This document shows positions 53,884 through 64,000 of a stretch of 64,000 nucleotides of DNA, one piece after another. The DNA comes from an uncultured Ruegeria sp. (GTDB lineage: Bacteria > Pseudomonadota > Alphaproteobacteria > Rhodobacterales > Rhodobacteraceae). The notes below the pieces were generated by a model. The model was not told the DNA's origin. It made no database searches and worked only from the letters and a program-made list of their open reading frames with translations. Position 1 is the stretch's first letter; every line of letters begins with the position of its first letter. Where the stretch lies: contig NZ_CANMFF010000006.1 in NCBI RefSeq assembly GCF_947497005.1, positions 186,001-250,000 of the forward strand, in the 5' to 3' direction. Both the position numbers and the translations under genes were made by a program.

Positions 53884-55448
53884 GAGAATTCCTTGCAGGC
53901 TTCGGCCCGTATGCTTCGGGCTTCGGAGAGATACATCCGAGACCGTTCGCCGGAGCCATCAGAGGTTTCCGGAAAGTCAGATCGTTCATGAGCGCCACGA
54001 CTCTCTTCGCGTCGCAGTGCAGCAGCCGCGATCAGGGTGGCGGTGGCGCACATATTTCTGAACGTCGGGCAGTCGCCATGCTGATCTTCAAGCGACGCGA
54101 CCATGTGCAGCGCCCTGCTTAACCCTGCGCGATCCCGGACCACGCCAACATCACGCGTCATAACCGTGCGCAACGCTTGGACTGCCGCGAACGTATCAGG
54201 GGTGTCAGCTTGATCAAATCGCAAGGCTATTGGTTTGGAATTGGGCGCGTCAGGCACTGAATTCGCGATACCCTCGGCACAGATGCGCGCAAAAACCAGC
54301 GCTTCGAGCAAGCCGTTCGAGGCCAACCGATTGGCACCGTGGAGGCCAGTCGAAGACGCCTCGCCGCACACCCACAAACCATCCAGAGTCGCGCGCCCAT
54401 CAGTGTCGGTGGCAATGCCACCCATGTGATAATGCGCTGCCGGAGCGACCGGGATCGGCTTCTTGACCGGATCGATTCCGTTGCGTGCGCAATATTCCGC
54501 AACTGCAGGAAACAGATCCTTAATCCGCGCGCCCAGAGCCTCGCGGGTGTCCAGCATAGGTCGGTTGCCCGCCTGTACTTCGGCGAATATTGCGCGGGCA
54601 ACAACGTCACGGGGCGCGAGCTCGGCGTCGGGGTGGATGGCCAGCATGAAGCGCTCACCGAGTTTGTTGATCAGGATTGCTCCTTCCCCACGCAACGCCT
54701 CGGTTGCCAGCGGAGCCGGATCTTCGCCGACATCCATCGCCGTGGGGTGAAACTGGACAAATTCGGCATCCGCGATCAAAGCCCCGGCCCGCGCGGCCAT
54801 TCCGATGACCTGCCCCCGAATACGCGTAGGATTTGTCGTCAACGCATATAGTCCGCCAGAACCACCGCCCGCCAGTAACACGGCAGGCCCGTTGAGTGTT
54901 ACAGGTGCAGATCCTGTTTCCGAAACGTCCTGAATCGTTACACCCGTCACGCGTCCGCCTTTGACTTCGAGCGCGGTTGCCAGAACGCCTTCGAGCACTT
55001 GAACAGAGGGCGTCTCATGTACGCGTTCGATCAGGGCCGCCATGATCTCGCTGCCCGCCTGATCCCCCTTCACCCGCACCACGCGGGCGAAACTGTGTGC
55101 AGCTTCGCGCGACAGGACGTACCCGCCATCCTCTGTGCGGTCAAAAGGTGTGCCCAATGTCGTCAGGTCGAGAATATAGTCACGCGCCTCGCGCGTGACT
55201 AAGTCTGCAACGTCTGGCTCGACGGTGCCTGCCCCGGCCTTGACGGTGTCAACAGCGTGGCTTTCCGGGCTGTCAGCCAAGTCCATCGCTGCCGCCACAC
55301 CACCTTGCGCCCATGCCGAACTTGCGCCTTCCCCCAACGGGTCTGGCGAGATGACCACCACCGGTCGAGGCGCCAGTTTCAATGCAGCATAAAGCGCGCC
55401 AATCCCGGCCCCGACAATTATGACGCGATCCGTGGTGATGTCAGACAT
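53880..55448 (-). CDS. nadB: L-aspartate oxidase
   Basis: The 522-residue flavoenzyme has an FAD-binding GAGIGALYAALKL at residues 12-24, the flavin-family EGASSAWAQGG segment, FHPTAMDVGEDPAPL and HYHMGGIATD. It oxidises aspartate to iminoaspartate for NadA. It follows nadA by five bases and overlaps nadC. Confidence 0.94.
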   Translation of the reverse strand: MSDITTDRVIIVGAGIGALYAALKLAPRPVVVISPDPLGEGASSAWAQGGVAAAMDLADSPESHAVDTVKAGAGTVEPDVADLVTREARDYILDLTTLGTPFDRTEDGGYVLSREAAHSFARVVRVKGDQAGSEIMAALIERVHETPSVQVLEGVLATALEVKGGRVTGVTIQDVSETGSAPVTLNGPAVLLAGGGSGGLYALTTNPTRIRGQVIGMAARAGALIADAEFVQFHPTAMDVGEDPAPLATEALRGEGAILINKLGERFMLAIHPDAELAPRDVVARAIFAEVQAGNRPMLDTREALGARIKDLFPAVAEYCARNGIDPVKKPIPVAPAAHYHMGGIATDTDGRATLDGLWVCGEASSTGLHGANRLASNGLLEALVFARICAEGIANSVPDAPNSKPIALRFDQADTPDTFAAVQALRTVMTRDVGVVRDRAGLSRALHMVASLEDQHGDCPTFRNMCATATLIAAAALRREESRGAHERSDFPETSDGSGERSRMYLSEARSIRAEACKEFS

Positions 55449-55453
55449 GCTGT

Positions 55454-56515
55454 TCAGATGCCGAGCTTGCGGGAAAGATCAATCATCGCCTGAACGGATT
55501 TACGTGCTTTTTCTGCGACATCTTCGGCGACCTCGACCTGACCTTCCATCGTGTGCAAGGCAAAAAGGATCTTTTCAAGCGTGATCTTCTTCATGTACGG
55601 GCACATGTTGCAAGGGCCGACGAAATCGACTTCGGGCAATTCATCGGCAATGTTGGATGCCATCGAACACTCGGTGATGAGCATCGCCTTTTGGGGCTTC
55701 TTGTCATGCACGTATTTGATAATACCGCTGGTCGAGCCTGAATAATCGGCCTCGGCCACCACGTCGGGTGGGCATTCCGGATGCGCGATCAGACGCGTAC
55801 CGGGGTTCCATTCGCGGAAGTCGCGTAGATCTTGCGCGGTGTATTGTTCATGAACGATGCAGGAGCCAGGCCAGTACACCACGTTCTTGTGACTTTCATT
55901 GGCGACATTCTGCGCCAGATACTGATCCGGCGTCATGATGACCGTATCGCTTTTCATTGCATTCACGATCTGCAGCGCGTTTGAAGAGGTGCAGCAGATA
56001 TCAGAAGCCGCTTTGACTTCGGCAGTGGTGTTTACATAAGACACAACCGGCGCGCCGGGGTATTTGGCTCGCATTTCGTCGATTCCCTTGGCAGTAATCG
56101 ATTCTGCTAAAGAGCAACCGGCATCCATATCCGGCATCAGGACAGTTTTCTCCGGGCTCAGAATTTTCGACGTTTCGGCCATGAAATGAACACCGGCCTG
56201 AACGATTACGTCCTCTTCGACCTCACTGGCTTTCATCGCCAGTTGCAAACTGTCGCCAACAAAATCGGACACACCGTGAAAGATTTCGGGCGTCATGTAA
56301 TTGTGCCCAAGGATCACGGCGTTACGCTCTTTCTTGAGCCTGTTGATCGCACGAACATAGGGCGCATAGACTGCCCAATCGGGCGGGCTGACCACACGAT
56401 CCATGCGGGCAAATGTGTCTTTCATCTCATCGGCCAGAGTGGCCGATGGGGCAAGGTCATAGACGTCCGAAAGAACTGTGCGGACTTGTGCAATATCGAG
56501 CAACGGGCGAGCCAC
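55454..56515 (-). CDS. nadA: Quinolinate synthase
   Basis: A 353-residue [4Fe-4S] enzyme. Likely cluster cysteines are in DMDAGCSL, CCTSSNALQ and GPCNMCPYM, and the substrate-binding HNYMTPEI and HPECPPDV segments are clear. It condenses iminoaspartate with dihydroxyacetone phosphate. The start is GTG 56515. First gene of nadABC. Confidence 0.93.
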   Translation of the reverse strand: MARPLLDIAQVRTVLSDVYDLAPSATLADEMKDTFARMDRVVSPPDWAVYAPYVRAINRLKKERNAVILGHNYMTPEIFHGVSDFVGDSLQLAMKASEVEEDVIVQAGVHFMAETSKILSPEKTVLMPDMDAGCSLAESITAKGIDEMRAKYPGAPVVSYVNTTAEVKAASDICCTSSNALQIVNAMKSDTVIMTPDQYLAQNVANESHKNVVYWPGSCIVHEQYTAQDLRDFREWNPGTRLIAHPECPPDVVAEADYSGSTSGIIKYVHDKKPQKAMLITECSMASNIADELPEVDFVGPCNMCPYMKKITLEKILFALHTMEGQVEVAEDVAEKARKSVQAMIDLSRKLGI

Positions 56516-56576
56516 CTTTGTCAGTTGTCGTTAGCCTGGCGGGCTGCTTAACGGCTTAGCCCTAGCCGAAACAACC

Positions 56577-56612
56577 CCGGTTCGAAACCGGAAAATGCAG
56601 CGTTAGCGCTAA
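56577..56612. promoter_or_regulatory. Inverted repeats upstream of nadABC
   Basis: Two perfect palindromes lie 62 to 97 bases before the nadA start: CCGGTT-N3-AACCGG (56577-56591) and TTAGCGCTAA (56603-56612). TTAGC half-sites recur at 56531-56535 and 56556-56560. They could be operators for a NAD-pathway repressor or form the end of the hut transcript. No identity can be assigned by eye. Confidence 0.45.
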
Positions 56613-56646
56613 GCCATGCGGACAAATTCAAAGATAAGCGAACAAA

Positions 56647-58329
56647 TCAGCCCAATATGCCCGGCAACCGCAGGCCATGTTCGCGAGCGCAGGCCTTAGC
56701 ATCCTCGTAACCTGCATCTGCATGGCGCCAGACGCCAGAGGCCGGGTCGTTCCACAGAACGCGCTCGAGCCGCTTGGCCGCTGCGTCAGTGCCATCGGCA
56801 CAGATCACCACACCCGCGTGTTGACTGAACCCCATACCAACGCCACCGCCGTGGTGCAGCGACACCCATGTCGCACCCGAAGCTGTATTGACCAGCGCGT
56901 TCAGCAAGGGCCAATCCGACACAGCATCCGAGCCGTCTTTCATGGCCTCGGTTTCTCGGTTGGGTGACGCGACCGAGCCGCTATCGAGGTGATCACGGCC
57001 AATTACAACCGGTGCTTTCAACTCGCCGGTACGGACCATTTCGTTGAAGGCCAACCCGGCCCTGTGGCGGTCACCCAATCCGATCCAGCAAATTCTTGCG
57101 GGCAGACCTTGGAAGGCAATACGCTCCTGCGCCATGTCGAGCCAGTTGTGCAGATGCGTGTTGTCGGGAAACAACTCCTTCATCTTGGCATCGGTCTTGT
57201 AGATGTCTTCGGGGTCACCCGACAGTGCACACCACCGGAATGGGCCGATGCCACGGCAGAACAGCGGACGGATATAAGCGGGTACGAAACCGGGGAATGC
57301 AAAGGCGTTCTCCAAGCCTTCATCCTGCGCCACCTGCCGGATGTTGTTGCCGTAGTCCAGCGTCGGCACGTCTGCGTTCCAGAAATCCACCATTGCAGCG
57401 ACGTGCTGTTTCATCGAGGCCCGAGCGGCTCTTTCTACAGCCTTAGGATCGCTTTCGCGTTTGTCCTTCCACTGCGCCATGGTCCAGCCCAACGGCAGAT
57501 AGCCGTTCACCGGATCATGCGCGCTGGTCTGATCAGTGACGATGTCCGGGCGCATTCCGCCAGCCTGCATTCGGGCGTAAATCTCTGGGAAGATCTCGGC
57601 AGCATTGCCCAGCAGGCCCACGGACTTGGCCTCGCCCGCTTTGGTCCAGCGGTCGATCATTTCGAGCGCCTCGTCCAGTGTCTCGGCCTTTTCATCCAGG
57701 TATTTGGTGCGCAGGCGGAAATCGATGCTGTCAGGATTACACTCAACGGCCAGACAACATGCGCCGGCAAAAACGGCCGCCAAAGGTTGAGCGCCGCCCA
57801 TGCCGCCCAAACCGCCGGTCAGGATCCACTTGCCGGTCAGGTCACCACCATAGTGCTGACGACCAGCCTCGGCGAAGGTTTCATAAGTTCCCTGAACAAT
57901 GCCCTGTGTACCGATATAGATCCACGAGCCAGCCGTCATCTGGCCATACATCATCAGGCCCTTCTTATCGAGCTCGTTGAAGTGATCCCAATTAGCCCAA
58001 TGTGGCACGATGTTCGAGTTTGCGATCAGAACCCGAGGCGCATCGGCATGCGTCCTCACAATCGCGACGGGCTTCCCCGACTGAACCACCAGCGTCTCAT
58101 CCTCTTCCAGATCCTTGAGGCTTGAAACGATGGTGTCAAAATCCTTCCACGTACGTGCCGCGCGCCCGATGCCGCCATAAACCACCAGCTCATGGGGGTT
58201 TTCAGCCACATCCGGATGCAGATTGTTCATCAGCATCCGCATCGGCGCCTCGGTCATCCAGCTCTTGGCATTCAGCTCGGGCCCGGTGGGCGGATAGATA
58301 TCACGGGTGTTTTTGCGAGGATCGGTCAT
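56647..58329 (-). CDS. hutU: Urocanate hydratase
   Basis: From ATG 58329, overlapping the hutG stop, the protein has 560 residues. It shows the NAD-binding [13 protein letters not shown] and the active-site region [21 protein letters not shown] with its conserved Cys. It converts urocanate to imidazolonepropionate in the cytoplasm. Last gene of hutIHGU; the nad operon follows on the same strand 131 bases later. Confidence 0.95.
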   Translation of the reverse strand: MTDPRKNTRDIYPPTGPELNAKSWMTEAPMRMLMNNLHPDVAENPHELVVYGGIGRAARTWKDFDTIVSSLKDLEEDETLVVQSGKPVAIVRTHADAPRVLIANSNIVPHWANWDHFNELDKKGLMMYGQMTAGSWIYIGTQGIVQGTYETFAEAGRQHYGGDLTGKWILTGGLGGMGGAQPLAAVFAGACCLAVECNPDSIDFRLRTKYLDEKAETLDEALEMIDRWTKAGEAKSVGLLGNAAEIFPEIYARMQAGGMRPDIVTDQTSAHDPVNGYLPLGWTMAQWKDKRESDPKAVERAARASMKQHVAAMVDFWNADVPTLDYGNNIRQVAQDEGLENAFAFPGFVPAYIRPLFCRGIGPFRWCALSGDPEDIYKTDAKMKELFPDNTHLHNWLDMAQERIAFQGLPARICWIGLGDRHRAGLAFNEMVRTGELKAPVVIGRDHLDSGSVASPNRETEAMKDGSDAVSDWPLLNALVNTASGATWVSLHHGGGVGMGFSQHAGVVICADGTDAAAKRLERVLWNDPASGVWRHADAGYEDAKACAREHGLRLPGILG

Positions 58330-59120
58330 GGGGCAAGCTCCAATGCAGTGTCCTGGATCGCTTCCAGTATGTCTTTGAGCCAACGACGGAGGCGGCTGGG
58401 TTTTTCAGTGTCATATTTCCACGGCGGGTTTTCGGCCTTCAGATAGGTCGATTGCGCCAATTCCATCTGAATGGCGTGCAGGCCTTCGGCCGGGCGGCCA
58501 TAATGCCGGGTTGTCCACCCCCCTTTGAAACGCCCGTTCAAAACGGTGCTGTAAGGAGATGATGCCGCGAACTCGTGTGCGATGGCCTCGATCGACGGCG
58601 CGCATGTTTCCCCGTTGTTGGTCCCGATGTTCATGTCGGGCAGGATACCTTCGAAAAGGAACGGAATGTGGCTGCGGATCGAGTGGCAGTCATAAAGCAC
58701 AGCGATCCCGTGGATCGATCGGACACGTTCCAGTTCCAATTGCAGAGCAGCATGGTAGGGCGCGTGAAAAGTCTCGCGCCGTTCGAAGATGTCCTTCTCG
58801 GTCGGGGCAATATCCCAGATGTCGTGTCCGTCGAAATCTGTCAGCGGCACCAAGGTTGTCGTGTTCTGCCCGGGATATAGCGACACGCCTGCTGGGTCAC
58901 GGTTGGCGTCGATCACGTAACGATGGAAAGTCGCACGTACGGTGGTCGCATTGGGCAAAAGCCCCTCATAGAGTGTGTGGATTTGCCAATCCGTATCCGC
59001 AAGTTCGCGCCCACGAGCGTTCAGCTTTGCTTCGACAGCCAGTGGGACATGGATGCCGGTATGCGGCAACCCCAGAACGATCGGGCCGTCGCCGCGCGCA
59101 ATCTCGACCGGGCCGCTCAT
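58326..59120 (-). CDS. hutG: N-formylglutamate deformylase
   Basis: The 264-residue metallo-hydrolase of the N-formylglutamate amidohydrolase family has [10 protein letters not shown] near the start and [12 protein letters not shown] with metal-binding His residues. It produces glutamate and formate, completing the five-step hut pathway with HutF. It overlaps hutH and hutU by four bases each. Confidence 0.9.
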   Translation of the reverse strand: MSGPVEIARGDGPIVLGLPHTGIHVPLAVEAKLNARGRELADTDWQIHTLYEGLLPNATTVRATFHRYVIDANRDPAGVSLYPGQNTTTLVPLTDFDGHDIWDIAPTEKDIFERRETFHAPYHAALQLELERVRSIHGIAVLYDCHSIRSHIPFLFEGILPDMNIGTNNGETCAPSIEAIAHEFAASSPYSTVLNGRFKGGWTTRHYGRPAEGLHAIQMELAQSTYLKAENPPWKYDTEKPSRLRRWLKDILEAIQDTALELAP

Positions 59121-60655
59121 ACGTTCAGTTCCGGCATTGTCACGCTGGTGCCCTTGGCTATCTCTCCACTGGCGATAAGTGCAGAAGCGTCCGCTATTTC
59201 TGTGGCCATGTATCGATCATCCCCAAGGGATGGCACGACTGCGCGAAGGCGCGCCATTACACCTTGCAGGATTTCACTGGTCGGCAGCGGAGCGCGAAAC
59301 TCCACACCTTGCGTGGCACACAAGAGTTCGACCCCCAAAATGCGCTCCAGATTGGTCACCATCTGCCCCAGTCGCCGCGCGCCATGGGCCGCCATCGACA
59401 CGTGATCTTCCTGGTTGGCCGACGTCGGAGTACTGTCTGTCACGCACGGATTTGCCAGGTGTTTGTTTTCGCTCATCAGAGCCGCCGTGGTTACTTCGGC
59501 AATCATGTATCCCGAATTCAGCCCGGGATTGGGCGTCAGGAACGGCGGCAGATCAAAGCTGAGTGTTGGGTCAACAATCAAGGCAATACGTCGCTGGGCA
59601 ATCGCCCCTATCTCAGCTACGGCCAGCGCAATCATATCTGCGGCAAAGCCAACCGGCTCGGCATGGAAATTCCCGCCCGAGACAATCAAACCGGTTTCAG
59701 AAAGTACCAGCGGGTTATCGGTTGCTGCGTTGGCCTCGATTTCCAGCGTGGTTGCGGCCTGCCGCAATACGTCCATCGCCGCACCCACAACTTGTGGCTG
59801 GCAACGAATGCAATACGGATCCTGAACGCGCGTATCACCATCACGATGGCTTTCACGAATGACGGACCCGGCCAACAAAGCGCGCATGGTCACACCGGCC
59901 TCGATTTGCCCACGATGACCACGCAAGGTATGAATTTCCGGCTGCAGCGGTGCAGTCGAGCCCATAATTGCGTCCGTTGTCAGCGCCGAGGTGACTAGGG
60001 CACTTTGTGCCGCCTGCCACGCACCGAACAAACCCGCCAGCGCAAAGGCGGTCGAGAATTGGGTGCCGTTGATCAGGGCCAACCCTTCCTTGGGGCCCAG
60101 TTCAACTGGTTCCAATCCCGCTTGCGACAGTGCAGCCGCTCCGGACATCACGTCACCGCCAAACTCGGCCTCGCCCGATCCCATCAAAACGGCCGCCATA
60201 TGCGACAATGGTGCCAGATCACCCGAGGCCCCCACCGAACCTTGTGCCGGGATCACGGGGGTCACTCCGTTGGCCAGCATCCCTTCGATCAAGCGGATGA
60301 CCTCAAGCCGTACACCCGAAGCCCCACGCCCAAGGCTGAGGAGTTTCAAGACCATCATCAACCGCGCATGAGTGCGTGGTATCGCTGGACCTACCCCACA
60401 GCAATGGCTGAGGATCAGATTGCGTTGCAGGGTTGCTGTGTCCTCGGCAGCGATTTTGACGCTGGCCAGTTTGCCGAACCCGGTGTTCACACCATAGACT
60501 GCGGCCTCTCCTGCAGCCGCGTCTGCGATGCGCTGATGCGCCTCCTCAATTGACGCGTGGCAGGCGGGATCCAACCGAACTGCACTTTCTTCGCAGAAGA
60601 CCCGTTCAAGTTGTGACAGGGCAGCAGTGCCCGGAGTGAGTGTCAGGATCGTCAA
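59117..60655 (-). CDS. hutH: Histidine ammonia-lyase
   Basis: The 512-residue enzyme contains the MIO-forming Ala-Ser-Gly in [15 protein letters not shown] near residue 140. TTG 60655 is taken as the start because TTGA overlaps the hutI stop and the read-out ([16 protein letters not shown]) matches HutH N-termini; no ATG is suitable. It deaminates histidine to urocanate. Confidence 0.93.
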   Translation of the reverse strand: MTILTLTPGTAALSQLERVFCEESAVRLDPACHASIEEAHQRIADAAAGEAAVYGVNTGFGKLASVKIAAEDTATLQRNLILSHCCGVGPAIPRTHARLMMVLKLLSLGRGASGVRLEVIRLIEGMLANGVTPVIPAQGSVGASGDLAPLSHMAAVLMGSGEAEFGGDVMSGAAALSQAGLEPVELGPKEGLALINGTQFSTAFALAGLFGAWQAAQSALVTSALTTDAIMGSTAPLQPEIHTLRGHRGQIEAGVTMRALLAGSVIRESHRDGDTRVQDPYCIRCQPQVVGAAMDVLRQAATTLEIEANAATDNPLVLSETGLIVSGGNFHAEPVGFAADMIALAVAEIGAIAQRRIALIVDPTLSFDLPPFLTPNPGLNSGYMIAEVTTAALMSENKHLANPCVTDSTPTSANQEDHVSMAAHGARRLGQMVTNLERILGVELLCATQGVEFRAPLPTSEILQGVMARLRAVVPSLGDDRYMATEIADASALIASGEIAKGTSVTMPELNV

Positions 60656-61863
60656 AGTGAGCCTCCGAAAATGCGGCTGTGAAGCGGGTTGAATCCGATG
60701 CGATAGGCAAGCTCTGCCGGGTGTCCGACATCCCACACCGCCAGATCAGCGCGCTGGCCGACAGAGATTTGTCCGCTGTCCCCAAGGCCAAGGGCACGAG
60801 CCGCGTGATTAGTCACCCCTCGCAATGCTTCTTCCGGTGTCATGCGAAACAACGTGCAACCCATATTCATGGCAAGCAGCAAAGAGGTCATCGGCGCCGA
60901 GCCGGGATTGCAATCCGTGGCCAGTGCCATGGGCACACCGTGCTGGCGCAACAGGTCAATCGGCGGAGCTTGTGTTTCGCGCAAAGTATAGAATGCGCCC
61001 GGCAGGATAACGCCAACTGTTCCAGCCTGCGCCATGGCCTTTACACCCGCCTCGTCAAGGTATTCGATGTGATCTGCCGACATAGCACCGTAGCTGGCGG
61101 CCAATTCCGTACCGCCCAGATTCGACAATTGCTCGGCATGGATTTTGATCGACAGGCCAAGCTCTTTTGCGACATCGAACAGTGGCACCAGCTGTTCGGG
61201 TTGAAAGGCGATGCCCTCACAGAAGGCGTCCACCGCATCGACCAGGCCTTCCTCATGGGCCGCCCTTAGTGTGGGAATACAGACATCGCTGATATAGCCC
61301 GATGCACGTTCTCTGTATTCTTCCGGCACCGCATGAGCCCCCAGAAAACTGGTCAGAACGCGGACGGGACGATGAGCCGGCAACGCCCGAGCGGCGCGCA
61401 ACATGTTCAATTCGGTTGTGCGATCCAATCCGTAGCCCGATTTGACTTCGATAATTGAAACGCCTTCAGCGAGCATCGCGTCTACACGCGGCAGCGCTTG
61501 TGCAATCAAATCCTCCACGCTGGCTGCGCGCGTGGCTTTGACGGTAGATATGATCCCTCCACCGGCGCGTGCAACTTCTTCGTAGCTCGCTCCATTCAGG
61601 CGCATTTCGAACTCTGCAGCGCGATGGCCGCCGTGAACCACGTGCGTGTGGCAATCGATCAAGGCTGGAGTGACCAGGCGCCCACCAAAGGGTGTTCGTG
61701 GCAGGTCGGCGAATTGTGATGGGAGGTCCGCGACAGGTCCGACCCAGGCGATGCGCCCGTCCTGCAGCGCTATAGCTGCGTCCCGAACCAAACCATAAGA
61801 CATCGCCCCTTCGATCATCGTTGCGGCGTCGAGGTCTGTTAATATCTGCGCTTGCGTCTGCAT
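60652..61863 (-). CDS. hutI: Imidazolonepropionase
   Basis: A 403-residue amidohydrolase with metal-binding [30 protein letters not shown] and [10 protein letters not shown]. It opens the imidazolone ring to formiminoglutamate. ATG 61863 has GGAGG about ten bases before it; the frame continues to 61914 without such a site. First gene of hutIHGU, diverging from hutF. Confidence 0.93.
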   Translation of the reverse strand: MQTQAQILTDLDAATMIEGAMSYGLVRDAAIALQDGRIAWVGPVADLPSQFADLPRTPFGGRLVTPALIDCHTHVVHGGHRAAEFEMRLNGASYEEVARAGGGIISTVKATRAASVEDLIAQALPRVDAMLAEGVSIIEVKSGYGLDRTTELNMLRAARALPAHRPVRVLTSFLGAHAVPEEYRERASGYISDVCIPTLRAAHEEGLVDAVDAFCEGIAFQPEQLVPLFDVAKELGLSIKIHAEQLSNLGGTELAASYGAMSADHIEYLDEAGVKAMAQAGTVGVILPGAFYTLRETQAPPIDLLRQHGVPMALATDCNPGSAPMTSLLLAMNMGCTLFRMTPEEALRGVTNHAARALGLGDSGQISVGQRADLAVWDVGHPAELAYRIGFNPLHSRIFGGSL

Positions 61864-61917
61864 GAGACTCGCAACCTCCGTGCATTTCTTTCTTTTCTTG
61901 TACATTTCTATCAATTA

Positions 61918-61932
61918 TATGTCTATGCATAA
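61918..61932. promoter_or_regulatory. Candidate HutC operator between hutI and hutF
   Basis: TATGTCTATGCATAA agrees at 12 of 15 positions with TATGTTTATACGTAA at 63357-63371 before hutC. Sharing by two hut promoters suggests the HutC binding site. It ends 13 bases before the hutF ATG. Confidence 0.55.
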
Positions 61933-61945
61933 AATGAGGTGAAAA

Positions 61946-63307
61946 ATGGCTATCTTTGCAAATCGCGCTCTATTAGGGACGGGCTGGGTCACGAATCTGC
62001 GGGTTGAAATCCAAGAAGGTCGGATAGCTTCGCTGCAGCAAGGTGCGTCGGCGAAAGAGGGTGATACAATCGTTGACACCCTGCTTCCTGCGCTGGCCAA
62101 TCTGCATAGCCACGCGTTCCAGCGCGCCATGGCGGGGATGACCGAATATCGCATGGCGGGTCGTGACAGTTTCTGGACCTGGCGCGAACTTATGTATCGA
62201 TTCACTGCGCATCTGACCCCTGAACAGGTCCAAGCGATCGCGGCGCTGGTGTATATGGAGATGCAGGAGGCCGGATATGCCTCGGTCGGAGAGTTTCATT
62301 ATCTGCATCACCAGTCGAACGGCGCACCATACGACAATCTTACAGAAATGTCTGACCGGATCATGGCCGCATCAGCCGAGTCTGGGATCGGACTGACCCA
62401 TCTTCCCGTTCTTTATTCCTACGCGGGGGTGGGCGAAAAGCCGCTGGAAGCAGGTCAGCAACGATTTGGTAACGATGTGGACCGTTATCTGGCGTTGGTC
62501 GAGAAATCCCATTTGGCACTGCCCAATCTGCCGAAGGACTACAAGATCGGTATCGCCCCCCATTCTTTGCGCGCGACATCGCCGCGTGATCTGGCGCGGG
62601 TTTTGAACGCAAGAACATTCGGCCCGGTTCATCTTCACATTGCGGAACAACCCAAAGAGGTTGCGCAGGTTCAGGATGGTCTTGGTGCGCGACCGGTGGA
62701 ATGGTTGTTGAACAATACGGCGGTAAACGATCGTTGGTGCCTCATCCACGCTACTCATATGACGGAACAAGAAACCCGCGATATGGCGGTGACCGGCGCA
62801 GTGGCTGGGCTTTGTCCGATTACCGAGGCCAATCTGGGGGATGGTCCTTTCAATGGGGCTACGTACCTAAAGGCGGGCGGGCGTTTCGGAGTTGGCTCGG
62901 ATTCAAACGTTTTGATTTCGATAACAGAAGAACTGCGCACGCTGGAATATTCCCAACGTCTGCGAGACCTGTCTCGCAATATTCTGGTTGTAGGTGAAGG
63001 TTCGGTTGGGCAAACGCTCTATTGCGGTGCTGCTCTGGGTGGCGCGCAAGCCTTGGGACGCGAGTCAGGTCAGATTGCAGCAGGGATGCTGGCCGATCTT
63101 GTGGCTATCAACAGTCAGGATCCCGCGCTATGCGCCCTTCGTCCTGAACAGCTGCTTGACGGGTTGGTTTTTGCATCGAAAGATCAGGTCGTAACTGATC
63201 TGTGGTCGGCTGGCCGTCATCAGGTGCGCGGCGGCCGCCATATTGCGCGGGACCTGATCGTGTCCGGCTATCGGCATGCAATGATTGATCTACTTGCAAA
63301 GCTGTGA
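61946..63307 (+). CDS. hutF: Formimidoylglutamate deiminase
   Basis: The 453-residue amidohydrolase has the metal-binding ANLHSHAFQRAMAG near residue 55, VHLHIAEQ and the GVGSDSNVLIS region. It removes ammonia from formiminoglutamate, giving formylglutamate for HutG; this marks the five-step route rather than the HutG-type direct hydrolysis. TGAGGTGAAA precedes the ATG. It diverges from hutI and is followed by hutC. Confidence 0.92.
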   Translation: MAIFANRALLGTGWVTNLRVEIQEGRIASLQQGASAKEGDTIVDTLLPALANLHSHAFQRAMAGMTEYRMAGRDSFWTWRELMYRFTAHLTPEQVQAIAALVYMEMQEAGYASVGEFHYLHHQSNGAPYDNLTEMSDRIMAASAESGIGLTHLPVLYSYAGVGEKPLEAGQQRFGNDVDRYLALVEKSHLALPNLPKDYKIGIAPHSLRATSPRDLARVLNARTFGPVHLHIAEQPKEVAQVQDGLGARPVEWLLNNTAVNDRWCLIHATHMTEQETRDMAVTGAVAGLCPITEANLGDGPFNGATYLKAGGRFGVGSDSNVLISITEELRTLEYSQRLRDLSRNILVVGEGSVGQTLYCGAALGGAQALGRESGQIAAGMLADLVAINSQDPALCALRPEQLLDGLVFASKDQVVTDLWSAGRHQVRGGRHIARDLIVSGYRHAMIDLLAKL

Positions 63308-63356
63308 GGATTGCGTACCCCTTTACGAGCCGACGAAAATGATCCCATAATACTAT

Positions 63357-63371
63357 TATGTTTATACGTAA
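63357..63371. promoter_or_regulatory. Candidate HutC operator before hutC
   Basis: TATGTTTATACGTAA resembles the site at 61918-61932 (12 of 15). It lies 15 bases before the hutC GTG, as expected for autoregulation. Confidence 0.5.
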
Positions 63372-63386
63372 TTGGATGAACCCTAC

Positions 63387-64000
63387 GTGACCGATCAAAA
63401 ACATGTCGGCTTTCAGGATATTCGGGACGAAGTCGTCAACCGTATTCAAACCCGCATCTGGCCACAAGGCAGCCTATTACCGACCGAGCTGGAACTGGCG
63501 GCCGAGTTTGGCGTCGCGCGGGCTACGGTCAACCGTGCCCTGCGCGAACTGGCTGAGCAGGGCATTGTCACCCGTAAGCGCAAGGGTGGCACGCGTGTTG
63601 TGACCACACCGGTAAAGCAGGCGAAGTTGCCGATTACTGTGGTGCGACAAACAATCGAAGAGATGAATGCCGAATACCGCTATGCTCTGGTCAGCAGGAC
63701 TCTGATTGATTGCCCCGCGTGGCTCCAAGCCAAGTTAAGCATTCCGGAAGGCGCGCAGGTCGTCCATCTGCAATGTATGCACCATGCCAACAACCGCCCC
63801 TTCCAATTCGAAGAGCGCTGGATCAACATCAGCACCGTGCCTCAGGTCGTCAACGAAGATTTCCTGACCACCGGACCAAATGAATGGTTGCTGTCCGAGG
63901 TGCCGTTTTCTAACGCCGAAATCGCCTTTTCGGCTGTTCCAGCCACGGGGCAGTTGCAGGAATTCCTGTCCGTACCGCCTGGAACTCCCTTGTTCCAGCT
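63387..64000 (+). CDS. hutC: GntR-family histidine utilisation repressor, C-terminus beyond window
   Basis: A frame from GTG 63387 stays open to the window end, 204 residues visible. GGATG lies eight bases before the GTG, and an in-frame ATG upstream runs into a stop. The N-terminal GntR winged helix (LLPTELELAAEFGVARATVNRALRELAEQGIVTRKRKGGT) leads into a UTRA effector domain (VHLQCMHHANNRPFQFEERWIN). It probably represses the hut genes and responds to urocanate, as known HutC proteins do. Confidence 0.9.
   Translation, partial: MTDQKHVGFQDIRDEVVNRIQTRIWPQGSLLPTELELAAEFGVARATVNRALRELAEQGIVTRKRKGGTRVVTTPVKQAKLPITVVRQTIEEMNAEYRYALVSRTLIDCPAWLQAKLSIPEGAQVVHLQCMHHANNRPFQFEERWINISTVPQVVNEDFLTTGPNEWLLSEVPFSNAEIAFSAVPATGQLQEFLSVPPGTPLFQ

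Noticed and set aside
56989..58125. Plus-strand frame of 378 codons
   Set aside because: Antisense to hutU, which is complete and overlaps hutG properly.
58559..59998. Plus-strand frame of 479 codons
   Set aside because: Antisense to hutG and hutH; Arg/Ser/Pro-rich with no family features.
1..64000. Mobile elements, CRISPR arrays, phage genes, tRNA or rRNA
   Set aside because: No transposase, integrase, evenly spaced repeats or RNA gene signatures were seen on either strand.

Overview
The window looks like a chromosomal stretch of an alphaproteobacterium of the Roseobacter group (Rhodobacteraceae). This is inferred from gene content and style: many binding-protein ABC transporters, an AglEFGAK alpha-glucoside system, a dimethylglycine-dehydrogenase/betaine-type transporter cluster, BioR-type boxes before bioB, moderately high GC and many 4-nt ATGA overlaps. 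The region is dense with genes. I see no rRNA, tRNA, CRISPR array, phage or insertion sequence.

Layout. (1) 1-526: an IclR-type regulator (cut by the window edge) diverges from 667-11932, a ten-gene galactoside operon. It encodes a sugar-binding protein, two permeases, a GH4 glycosidase, an IlvD/Edd dehydratase, an SDR dehydrogenase, KDGal kinase (dgoK), KDPGal aldolase (dgoA), an SMP-30 lactonase and a GH42 beta-galactosidase. Together these could import galactosides, hydrolyse them and oxidise galactose to pyruvate plus glyceraldehyde-3-phosphate (De Ley-Doudoroff route). (2) 11973-16527, minus strand: a polyamine-type ABC transporter whose PotC-like permease carries an unusual tail. (3) 16674-22913, minus: a LacI-controlled operon joining a sugar-isomerase-like protein, LacI regulator, polar-amino-acid-type binding protein, an oversized permease and a second GH42 enzyme. 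(4) 22994-34544: the alpha-glucoside locus. aglEFGAK runs on minus; aglR, a GH1 beta-glucosidase fused to glucokinase, fructokinase and a D-lyxose/mannose isomerase run on plus, with AglR-like operators between them. (5) 34655-38046: a cobalamin riboswitch followed by a DUF1636 protein and a BtuCDF-type transporter. (6) 38141-38914: an inositol-monophosphatase/HisN-like gene. (7) 39181-47536: betaine/TMAO-type ABC transporter, choline-kinase-like protein and dimethylglycine dehydrogenase, with a divergent DeoR regulator. (8) 47541-52920, minus: bioBFDAGC with two BioR boxes. (9) 53035-56515, minus: nadABC. (10) 56647-64000: histidine utilisation, hutIHGU on minus with divergent hutF and a partial hutC.

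The main points for a second look are the GH1-glucokinase fusion, the operon pairing a beta-galactosidase with an amino-acid-type importer, the PotC-like permease with an extra membrane segment and a duplicated 20-residue tail, the galactose-pathway SDR whose catalytic lysine reads as asparagine, and several precisely placed operators. All functional calls rest on reading the sequence and on family knowledge; no database search was run.
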